A stretch of DNA of 41,218 bases from Dehalococcoidia bacterium (GTDB lineage: Bacteria > Chloroflexota > Dehalococcoidia > Dehalococcoidales > JAUVZA01), in contig JAUVZA010000004.1 in assembly GCA_030602805.1 (NCBI GenBank), positions 1 through 41,218 on the forward strand, given 5' to 3'. Position numbers and translations under genes: made by a program. The notes beneath the pieces are model-generated. The model worked only from the letters and a program-made list of their open reading frames with translations. It made no database searches and was not told the DNA's origin. Below are positions 35,067-41,218 of this stretch, piece after piece (position 1 is the stretch's first letter; each line of letters starts with the position of its first letter).

Positions 35067-35305
35067 CTAAATTTAGAGGCCATTCGGAATTCTTCCCTCT
35101 GGCTATTACCATTATTAAAGTCAGCTCTTTTCAGCACATATCTGGCTATCAGCCACGATGCCCTGGATTCCTGAGGCGTTATCAAAACGTCAGAGCCCCA
35201 GGCAGTAACCACGAACGGGTGAAAGCCGCTGGCCGCACCCAGCAAGCTTATATCCATGATGCAATGGGCGTGAATAACGTCAGGTTTAATGTTCTTGAGC
35301 AGTCT
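35063..35305 (-). pseudogene. Internal fragment of a GT4 glycosyltransferase
   Basis: The minus strand reads LLKNIKPDVIHAHCIMDISL, then LGAASGFHPFVVTAWGSDVL and RYVLKRAD. This is the end of the N-terminal domain of a GT4 enzyme. The start (about 80 residues) and the whole donor domain are missing. After KRAD the sequence FNNGNSQREEFRMASKFR does not look like a GT4 and is probably the tail of another gene. The left boundary lies inside the dehydrogenase frame, so two deletions meet here. Confidence 0.85.
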
Positions 35306-35873
35306 TTATATTCTTTGCTTTGAAAACTTTAGGGCATATCTTACTATATAATTCAGCTACGAGCTCAGTAATGCCTTCGTCCGTCCCGCTGACTACTTTA
35401 GTAACCCTCTCTATGGTATGCTCATCATCTCCAGGGTTTATTCTTTCTGGACAGTAGGCTATTTTGAAGTCTTCACCACATTTGAACCCTGACTCCTTCT
35501 CCAGAATCGGCTTTACTATCTCCTCGGTAACACCGGGGTAGACGGTTGATTCCAGGATTACAGTGCAGCCTGCTTTCATATTCTGGCTGATAATCCTAGA
35601 GGCGCTTTCAATATGGGATAAGTCTGGTTCCTTTGATTTGGTTACCGGGGTAGGGACAGTAATTATTATGAAATCAGCCTGCTTTATCAGCTGAGGGCTA
35701 TCGGTAATAGTGAGGTTTTGATTATTGTTACCGAGGTTCAGCCCTTTTACCAGCTTAACGTTGGTATCAAAGCCGATTACCTTGAAGTGCCGGGAAAATT
35801 CCTTAGCTAGCGGTAGCCCAACATAACCCAAACCAATTACACAAACAATTGGTTGTTCTGATTTAGCTGGCAC
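35286..35873 (-). pseudogene. UDP-N-acetyl-hexosamine 6-dehydrogenase, truncated to the NAD-binding domain
   Basis: The 195 residues match the first half of WecC/TviB-type dehydrogenases: VCVIGLGYVGLPLAKEFSRH, FIIITVPTPV, SRIISQNMKAGCTVILESTV, and YCPERINPGDDEH. The frame ends at KVFKAKNIKTAQEH, where the family continues for over 200 residues. The catalytic Lys/Asn helix and the Cys-bearing C-terminal domain are missing, so it should be inactive. It joins the glycosyltransferase fragment at about 35300-35306, with CTGCT common to both frames. The GTG start has GGAGG before it and overlaps the epimerase stop by 11 bases. Confidence 0.9.
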
Positions 35874-36795
35874 TTGTGAGCCTCCGTATGGTCTCCCTTA
35901 ATCCACTATCCAGGCTATATTGAGGTTCATAACCAATAGCTCTGGCTCTGGAGATATCGGCTAAACTGTGTCTTATATCTCCGGGTCTCGGTTCACCGTG
36001 AATTGGTTGGACATCGTTCCCTATGAGGCTGATAATGAGCTCGGCCAGGCGATTTATGGTGACGTTCTCCTCCCTCCCGATATTAAAAACTCCACTGGCA
36101 TTGCTCTCGGCTGCCAAAATGTTGGCTTCTACTACATCTTTGACAAAGGTGAAGTCCCGGCTTTGCTCACCATCACCAAAGATAATAGGCGGATTCCCTT
36201 CAGAAACCCTCGTGATAAACTTAGGGATTACGGTAGCATATTGAGAGTTTGGGTCCTGCCTTTGTCCATAGACATTGAAATACCGGAGACAAACCGTAGC
36301 AAGTCCATAGACCTCCTGAAAGACGCGGCAATAATATTCTCCGGCAAGCTTGGTTACGGCATAAGGGGATTTGGGGTTGGGGGTCATATCCTCCCTTTTG
36401 GGAAGGGTTGGGGTATCGCCGTAAACTGCTGCTGATGAGGCGTAGACCACCTTCTTCACACCATTATCCTTGGCAGCCAAAAGCACATTCAGAGTTCCAG
36501 TTATATTGGTTTCATGAGAGACTTGGGGATTCTCTATACTGCGGGGGACGCTGGGGATAGCCGCCTGATGGAAGACATAGTCAACACTCTGAAAAAGCTT
36601 TTCAAGTAGCGGAAGCTCAGTGACGCTACCCTGGATAAACTCAATTTTGTCCTTCTTCAGTAGCTCTTCTATATTTTCCATCCTCCCGGTGGAGAGGTCA
36701 TCTAGGATAATAACATAATAATCTCGTCTCGCTAGTTCCTCAGCAAGATGGGAGCCAATAAACCCAGCCCCACCAGTGATAGCTACTCTTTTCAT
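35863..36795 (-). CDS. UDP-GlcNAc/UDP-glucose 4-epimerase (WbpP/Gne-like)
   Basis: A 310-residue extended SDR with TGGAGFIGSHLAEELARR, HQAAIPSVPRSIENP, catalytic SSAAVYG and YAVTK, and RYFNVYGQRQDPNSQYATVI. FGDGEQSRDFTFVKDV is typical of WbpP-like C4-epimerases that use UDP-GlcNAc. It would make UDP-GalNAc or UDP-galactose for the glycan. It is the first gene of the leftward run and has a good promoter 48 bases upstream. Confidence 0.9.
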   Translation of the reverse strand: MKRVAITGGAGFIGSHLAEELARRDYYVIILDDLSTGRMENIEELLKKDKIEFIQGSVTELPLLEKLFQSVDYVFHQAAIPSVPRSIENPQVSHETNITGTLNVLLAAKDNGVKKVVYASSAAVYGDTPTLPKREDMTPNPKSPYAVTKLAGEYYCRVFQEVYGLATVCLRYFNVYGQRQDPNSQYATVIPKFITRVSEGNPPIIFGDGEQSRDFTFVKDVVEANILAAESNASGVFNIGREENVTINRLAELIISLIGNDVQPIHGEPRPGDIRHSLADISRARAIGYEPQYSLDSGLRETIRRLTSAS

Positions 36796-36842
36796 AATAT
36801 CTTCATTCTAGAATATTAGGCAAGAAGAGTCTGTATCACCTA

Positions 36843-36871
36843 ATTATACATGGTTAGTGGACAAGTGGCAA
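36843..36871 (-). promoter_or_regulatory. Promoter of the leftward glycan run
   Basis: On the minus strand TTGCCA (36866-36871) and TATAAT (36843-36848) are separated by exactly 17 bases. It lies 48 bases before the 4-epimerase start. The genes that follow, down to 23496, mostly overlap or nearly touch, so this may drive much of a 13-kb run, though gaps at 27301-27550 and 29551-29704 may hold other signals. Confidence 0.75.
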
Positions 36872-37330
36872 TATCATTGACCAATAAATGCCATATGTCT
36901 CAACAAGGCACTCCGGCATTGGCACACTAAATTAGATATCATTTGCCTACAAATCACGTATGTATTATGTGGAGATTAGGGTTGACGAAAAGATTGCACC
37001 CCTTAATGCACGAGTTTGTACTATCAGTGTTATGAAAGATATTGTTCTCACCGATTTTATTATCCACCGTCGTCCCCTGCTGTGTCAAATAACAGGTTAA
37101 TTAGCGCTTTAAGTGCTGTAATCTAATAGAAATAAAGCAATTCATCAGTGTTTTGCTTAATCGTTCTCATTTTAAGTACTTTCCAGATGATAAAGCACCA
37201 TGGGCTACTTTCCGGTAAGCTACACGGCTATCAGGATTTCCTTGGTTGGCTGACATCTTACATACATTATTGATAAAGCGGTAGGGCTTTTATTTTTAGA
37301 GGCTGTCCAGAAATTAGCGTGTTTCTCTTT
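36872..37330. other. Gene-free stretch
   Basis: No convincing coding frame, RNA gene or strong hairpin was seen. The base composition is A+T richer than the flanks. A TTGACG at about 36982 has no good -10 partner at 16-18 bases. Confidence 0.5.
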
Positions 37331-37434
37331 CGTCATTGCGAGGGGTGAAACCCCGAAGCAATCACAAAAAGCTTAGTGAGATTGCCACGCTTCGCTCGCC
37401 CCGTTGGTTTACCCCGTTAGGCACGCTAACGGGG
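37331..37434. repeat. Partial MITE-like copy plus a 9-bp hairpin
   Basis: CGTCATTGCGAGG at 37331-37343, then GAAGCAATC and GAGATTGCC, repeat the left half of the element at 27308. The right end is not preserved. A perfect hairpin CCCCGTTAG (37412-37420) / CTAACGGGG (37426-37434) follows. The rest up to 37640 is repeat-like and carries no recognisable gene. Confidence 0.7.
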
Positions 37435-37668
37435 GTTACTCCTACGGGGCTCACCCCCTTAATCTCCTCTCCGAGTCGAGTCTGCGACCTCTCCTCAAAG
37501 GCAAAGAGGAGGTTAGCGTCTCGGTTAAACGCCCTTGGGGTTTGCTTTCTTAATGCGGGCTGTTTAAAATTAGATAGCCTCTTTTTAAGAGACAAAGCCT
37601 CTTTAAGCTTTCCTTAATAAATAACCAATAAATTTTAAGCCGCAAAATGTTTTAGGAGAGTGGGTCCG

Positions 37669-38811
37669 ATGCCAAAAAAAATAAAAATTATAGTGATAAC
37701 CCTATTATTAGTGGTGAGCTTTGCCCTATCATTTGGAGCTGGCTGTGCCCTAGGTGACAGAACTCCCCTAAGCCTGGGTGAGGGTCTGGATACCGTGGCG
37801 CAAGCCTGGAACATCATCGTCAATGATTATGTAGACAAGGACAGGCTTGATACTGATACCTTGAGTCAGGCAGCTATCAAGGGCATGCTGGAGGCACTGG
37901 ATGACCCCTATAGCGCCTACTTAGATGCTGAAACCTACCAACTGATCTTGAGCGACCTGGCAGGGAAATTTGAGGGTATCGGCGCCTATGTAGCAGTCCA
38001 AGATGAACAGATAATAATTATCGCTCCTATTGCTGATTCACCGGCGGCTAAGGCAGGAATTAAAGCCGGTGATATAATTTTGGAAATCGATGACAGGTCT
38101 GCTTCAGAGATGAGCCTGGTTGAGGTGTTGCTTTACATCCGTGGACCCAAGGGGACATCGGTTAGGCTCCTTATTCTTCACCAGGGTGAGACTAAACCTG
38201 AGGAGATTGAGATAGTTAGAGCTGAAATTGAGGTGCCTAGTGTTCACTTTGAGATGAAAGGAGACATCGCTTATATTAATATCACCGACTTTTCTGAGCG
38301 CACCAATGAAGAGCTATCCCCGGTGCTACAGAGCATAACCCAGGAAGCAGCTACGGGCATCATCCTTGACCTACGCAGTAACCCTGGTGGCTTATTGCAA
38401 ACAGTAGTTGATGTAGCTAGCCGATTCTTGACGGAGGGCGTAGTCGTCGATGTGGTGGATAATCAAGGGAGGCATACTACTTCAACAGTTAAGCCAAAAG
38501 AAACCACTACCGACCTGCCCTTGGTTGTTCTAGTAGATAGCTACAGTGCTAGTGGCAGCGAGGTATTGGCTGGAGCCCTGCAAGATTATGCTCGCGCCAC
38601 CATTGCTGGCACCAGAACCTATGGTAAGGGCAGTGTCAATATTCTGCACCAGCTTAAAGACGGCTCAGGATTATATATTACCACTGCTCGCTGGCTCACC
38701 CCCGATGGTCGCCCCATAGAAGGTGAAGGAATAGACCCCGACTATGAGCTTGAGCTTGAGGGAGAGGACGCCATCCAATGGGCTATAGACTACCTGAAAG
38801 GCAATGAATGA
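37669..38811 (+). CDS. S41 family C-terminal processing peptidase (CtpA-like)
   Basis: A 380-residue envelope protease that trims or degrades proteins from the C-terminus. An N-terminal hydrophobic anchor (residues about 4-28, ending GAGCALG) is followed by a PDZ domain (about 95-185, with APIADSPAAKAGIKAGDII). The tail-protease domain includes GIILDLRSNPGGLL. The catalytic pair is Ser295 (SASGSE) and Lys320 (TYGKGS), 25 residues apart as in plant D1 protease. The ATG at 37669 has AGGAG ten bases before it; a GTG at 37660 is too near. It overlaps the next gene by 8 bases. Confidence 0.95.
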   Translation: MPKKIKIIVITLLLVVSFALSFGAGCALGDRTPLSLGEGLDTVAQAWNIIVNDYVDKDRLDTDTLSQAAIKGMLEALDDPYSAYLDAETYQLILSDLAGKFEGIGAYVAVQDEQIIIIAPIADSPAAKAGIKAGDIILEIDDRSASEMSLVEVLLYIRGPKGTSVRLLILHQGETKPEEIEIVRAEIEVPSVHFEMKGDIAYINITDFSERTNEELSPVLQSITQEAATGIILDLRSNPGGLLQTVVDVASRFLTEGVVVDVVDNQGRHTTSTVKPKETTTDLPLVVLVDSYSASGSEVLAGALQDYARATIAGTRTYGKGSVNILHQLKDGSGLYITTARWLTPDGRPIEGEGIDPDYELELEGEDAIQWAIDYLKGNE

Positions 38812-39226
38812 TATGAAGAGTCACTTACCGCTTAGGATATGGTTCATGGCGAGCATTACGCCGGCTATTGGTGCAGTGATTGTCCGCCTGGTATGGGAGC
38901 TCACCACTGCCACTGCGGTGGGCACCTGGGTAATAGTAATCCTGCTTATACTGGTAACTCTTAGCATCTACACCTTTCTCCTCTACTTCACCATTAAGCC
39001 CGGGATAAAAAGGCTAACCAGCCGACCTATTAGAATATGGATTACAGCCATAGCTACTGCGGCTATTATTAGTGCCATCATCCACTTCATTCGCTTTGTT
39101 CCTTCGCCTGAGGCTGCCTCACCCCTTAGCGTGATAATAGCTACCCTGCTCCTTATGGCGAGTGTTAGTGCCTATCTACTGGTAGTCTGGGTCATTTGGT
39201 CTATTCGGAAGGCCAGGGAAAGCTGA
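38804..39226 (+). CDS. Small four-helix membrane protein, unknown function
   Basis: A 140-residue protein with four predicted transmembrane segments (about 11-30, 42-62, 77-97, 110-132) separated by short loops carrying Arg and Lys. No conserved catalytic motif or known family was recognised. It overlaps the S41 protease gene and is probably co-expressed, so it may be a partner or anchor of that protease, which is inference. A second ATG three codons in is equally possible. Confidence 0.7.
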   Translation: MNDMKSHLPLRIWFMASITPAIGAVIVRLVWELTTATAVGTWVIVILLILVTLSIYTFLLYFTIKPGIKRLTSRPIRIWITAIATAAIISAIIHFIRFVPSPEAASPLSVIIATLLLMASVSAYLLVVWVIWSIRKARES

Positions 39227-39254
39227 TTTAGCATATCCTCTCACCGGGGAGGAA

Positions 39255-39283
39255 TTGTGTGATATTTCCGGTTGTGGTAGAAT
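39255..39283 (+). promoter_or_regulatory. Probable promoter of the sppA-type gene
   Basis: TTGTGT (39255-39260) and TAGAAT (39278-39283) are 17 bases apart, 34 bases before the start codon, which has AGGAGG as ribosome site. Confidence 0.5.
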
Positions 39284-39316
39284 GCTCATACTAACTGGCT
39301 AGGAGGAAGGATAGTC

Positions 39317-40162
39317 ATGTCTAGACTGGAATCGGCCAAGAGGTTAATGCGGCGTTGGCTTTGGTCTATTCCCTTTTTTGTCGTGCTCGGCCTGGTTTTG
39401 GGAGCGCTAATTTCTATCCCGGTAATACCTAAGCCAGAAATCGCTACCATAACCATCTCCGGTGTAATTCTGGAGCAAGCCCATGCTAATGATATTGTGA
39501 AGATGCTGAGATATGCAGCGAGCGAAGATTCCATAAAGGCGGTTGTTTTGCAGATAAATAGCCCTGGGGGGGCGGCTTTTGTTTTTGAGCAGATATACCT
39601 GGATGTGCTTCGACTGAGACAGCAGATGCCAGTGGTGGCTTCCATAGGGGCGGTGGGGGCCAGTGGCGGCTATTATATTGCGGTAGCTTCAAACTTTATC
39701 TATGCTGAACCAAGCTCCATAGTTGGCAGCGTCGGCGCCGGGGTTCTCTTGCCCACTTCTGAAGAACTAGACGAGGATATTATACGCACTGGTCCATTTA
39801 AGGCTACTGGTGGCTCGAGGAGAAAAGCCATAGGTAGTCTGGAGACGCTGAAGCAAGAATTTGTCACTGCGGTGACAACCCAGAGGGGAGACCGATTAAA
39901 CATATCTGAGGAGGAATTGTCCCGAGCTGATGTCTATTCGGGTAGCCAATGCCTTAGGTATGGTCTTATTGATGATATTGGAACCAGGACAGCGGCGATA
40001 GAAAAAGCAGCCAAGCTGGCAGGCATCAGGAATTATGATGTGGTAGAGCTCCATACTTGGCTCACCTATTTGTCTTGGTTTTTTGGGTCTTCAGATATGG
40101 AAGAGCTGAAATCACAAACTAGGGTGCCCATCTACTACTACCTATATATTGAGCAGGAGTGA
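39317..40162 (+). CDS. sppA: Signal peptide peptidase SppA-type protease (S49)
   Basis: A 281-residue single-span membrane protease that degrades cleaved signal peptides. It has one N-terminal anchor (about 17-37), INSPGGAAFVFEQIY, the nucleophile Ser116 in GASGGYYIA and the general base Lys162 in GPFKATGGSRR. LINE-like oxyanion region SIVGSVGAG is present. The short form suggests a homo-oligomeric bowl as in Bacillus SppA. It overlaps or nearly touches the next gene, which may therefore act with it. Confidence 0.92.
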   Translation: MSRLESAKRLMRRWLWSIPFFVVLGLVLGALISIPVIPKPEIATITISGVILEQAHANDIVKMLRYAASEDSIKAVVLQINSPGGAAFVFEQIYLDVLRLRQQMPVVASIGAVGASGGYYIAVASNFIYAEPSSIVGSVGAGVLLPTSEELDEDIIRTGPFKATGGSRRKAIGSLETLKQEFVTAVTTQRGDRLNISEEELSRADVYSGSQCLRYGLIDDIGTRTAAIEKAAKLAGIRNYDVVELHTWLTYLSWFFGSSDMEELKSQTRVPIYYYLYIEQE

Positions 40163-40166
40163 ATTG

Positions 40167-41129
40167 GTGATAAAGTCAATAATAATAAGGATTGCCATTG
40201 TCTTTATCTTGATACTGATTGTCCTGGTGGGACGGGGGCTTTATTATTACCGCGGGTTCTATAGTCCCCCTCTTATTGAGATGCCTACCTATGAACAGAT
40301 TGTTATTCCTGAGGCAGCCTCAACCGAGTTTACCGATGTCTATGAAGAGGGGGAGGGGATTATCCTGATTGATTTAGCCCATGATAACGCCTTTGATATA
40401 GAGGAGCTCAATGTTCTGACATTGCGACTTATTTCCCGAGGCTTGACCATTGAGTTCTTTGGTGTGGAGGATGACCTAGAAAGAGAGCTTCTAGGTAAGG
40501 AGGAGCTGGAAGAGGAGCTTCCGGTGGAGGAGGAGCCTTTAGATGAGGAAGAAGAGGAGCTACCGGTGGAGGAGGAGCCTTTAGATGATGAGGAGGAGCT
40601 TCCGGTGCCAGGTGCTTTCATTATAGTTTGTCCCCAATCAGAGTTCTCTAAAGATGAGAGAGAGACTATAGGTGAGTTTGTCAACAATGGCGGCAAGTTG
40701 CTGCTAATTGCTGACCCGACCAGGCGTGGTGAGATGAACAGCTTATCCCTTGACTTTGGGCTGATATTTGAGCCTGACTACCTGTATAACATGACGGAAC
40801 ACGATGCCAACTATAGAAATATATTCGTTAGCGACTTTAAGGAAAAGCCAATTTCCAAGAACCTAGAAAAGATAGTCCTTTATACTGTCGGTTCTATCTC
40901 TTCTGCTGACGATGGGATTGCTTTTGGTGACGAGAATACCTTCTCCTCACTGATAGAGACAAGGCAGAGACTATCCCCCATAGCCCTAGCTCAGGAATCT
41001 AAGGTTCTGGCAATTTATGACCTCACCTTTATCACCGAGCCTCATAATGGTATCCTTGATAATAACCAGCTCATATCCAATAGAGCCGATTGGCTGGCAA
41101 GCCCCACTGAGGAAGAGGTAGCTGAGTAA
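40167..41129 (+). CDS. Membrane-anchored protein with acidic tandem repeats, DUF4350-like
   Basis: A 320-residue protein with one N-terminal transmembrane segment and a long outer domain. That domain resembles the glutamine-amidotransferase-like fold of DUF4350 proteins: GIILIDLAHDNAFDIEEL, FIIVCPQSEFSKDERETIGE, then FVNNGGKLLLIADPT. Between the two strands lies an acidic tandem repeat (see 40512-40607). The GTG at 40167 follows AGGAG by seven bases; a TTG 18 bases earlier, inside sppA, is less likely. It directly follows the SppA gene. Its function is unknown; no catalytic Cys or metal site is evident. Confidence 0.65.
   Translation: MIKSIIIRIAIVFILILIVLVGRGLYYYRGFYSPPLIEMPTYEQIVIPEAASTEFTDVYEEGEGIILIDLAHDNAFDIEELNVLTLRLISRGLTIEFFGVEDDLERELLGKEELEEELPVEEEPLDEEEEELPVEEEPLDDEEELPVPGAFIIVCPQSEFSKDERETIGEFVNNGGKLLLIADPTRRGEMNSLSLDFGLIFEPDYLYNMTEHDANYRNIFVSDFKEKPISKNLEKIVLYTVGSISSADDGIAFGDENTFSSLIETRQRLSPIALAQESKVLAIYDLTFITEPHNGILDNNQLISNRADWLASPTEEEVAE
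40512..40607 (+). repeat. Tandem repeat encoding acidic EELPVEEEPLD units
   Basis: Units of 42 and 39 bases start at 40512 and 40554, with a partial third at 40593. They encode EELPVEEEPLDEEE, EELPVEEEPLDDE and EELPV. The DNA copies are nearly identical, showing recent slippage or selection for sameness. The minus strand gives a long Ser-rich frame that is only its shadow. Confidence 0.9.
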
Positions 41130-41181
41130 GCAAAGCCAGCCATTGGAAGACCAGTAGGTCTCCATAAATGGTCAGAAAGGC

Positions 41182-41195
41182 ACCGGTATACCGGT
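41182..41195. promoter_or_regulatory. 14-bp perfect palindrome
   Basis: ACCGGTATACCGGT is fully self-complementary and is also a direct repeat of CCGGTATA. It lies 53 bases after the last stop codon, close to the window edge, and may be an operator for a gene beyond it. Chance is not excluded. Confidence 0.3.
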
Positions 41196-41218
41196 ATATT
41201 GGAGAAAACAGCCCAAAG

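Noticed and set aside
36981-37010. TTGACG as a rightward promoter
   Set aside because: No acceptable -10 hexamer lies 16-18 bases downstream and no gene follows for over 600 bases.
37336-37617. Open frames of 77-93 codons in the repeat region
   Set aside because: They lie wholly in the MITE-like repeat and hairpin sequence, with no homology or ribosome site.
40340-40696. Ser-rich leftward frame of 118 codons
   Set aside because: It is the complement of the Glu-rich repeat; Ser codons TCC/TCT arise from GGA/AGA runs.

Overview
The window is bacterial chromosomal DNA with no plasmid or phage backbone. It has moderate G+C, and ATG, GTG and TTG starts mostly preceded by clear AGGAGG-type ribosome sites. 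The gene families, the small palindromic repeats and the standalone pyruvate-kinase C-domain protein recall Chloroflexota (Dehalococcoidia-like genomes). That placement is an inference from general resemblance, not something the sequence proves.

Region 1 (1-6770) is mainly core metabolism. It holds the 3' part of mutS, a split thiamine-diphosphate decarboxylase (ComD/ComE-like pair), a leftward pair encoding a pyruvate-kinase-C-like protein and a fumarylacetoacetase-family enzyme, and argJ-argB. A 45-base echo of the mutS tail just after the decarboxylase pair suggests the pair arrived by recombination. A cluster of about seven perfect hairpins lies upstream of argJ.

Region 2 (6771-10062) is a decayed integration hotspot at tRNA-Pro(GGG). 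It contains two leftward gene scraps, an internal piece of a peptide-type ABC substrate-binding protein joined in frame to the catalytic end of a tyrosine integrase, a truncated transposase, a DUF457-type membrane protein, and a small XRE regulator. The regulator has a consensus promoter (TTGACA-17-TATAAT) and a perfect 11-bp inverted repeat.

Region 3 (10218-36795) is a large surface-glycan locus of two facing gene runs. The rightward run (10218-23313) encodes a UDP-sulfoquinovose synthase homologue, GT2 and GT4 glycosyltransferases, a B12-binding radical SAM enzyme, the GDP-fucose pair gmd-fcl, a methyltransferase, a DUF2206 polytopic membrane protein and a UDP-GlcNAc 2-epimerase. The leftward run (36795 to 23496) has a good promoter at 36843-36871. 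It encodes a UDP-GlcNAc/Glc 4-epimerase, a Wzx-type flippase, methyltransferases, GT4 enzymes, a sugar nucleotidyltransferase, a CDP-paratose-epimerase-like protein, a sugar C-methyltransferase and a GDP-mannose-dehydratase-like SDR. Together they could build a glycan with fucose, N-acetylmannosamine-type, C-methylated and perhaps sulfonated sugars, and flip it across the membrane. The locus is scarred: several truncated glycosyltransferases, a duplicated glycosyltransferase 5' end, a UDP-sugar dehydrogenase cut in half, and an apparent repeat inserted in frame in the DUF2206 gene.

Region 4 (37669-41129) encodes envelope proteolysis and membrane proteins: a CtpA-type S41 protease, a four-helix membrane protein, an SppA-type S49 protease, and a membrane-anchored protein with acidic tandem repeats. 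No CRISPR array, rRNA gene, complete transposon or replication origin was seen. The most notable biology is the possible sulfonated glycan locus and the recombination scars within it.
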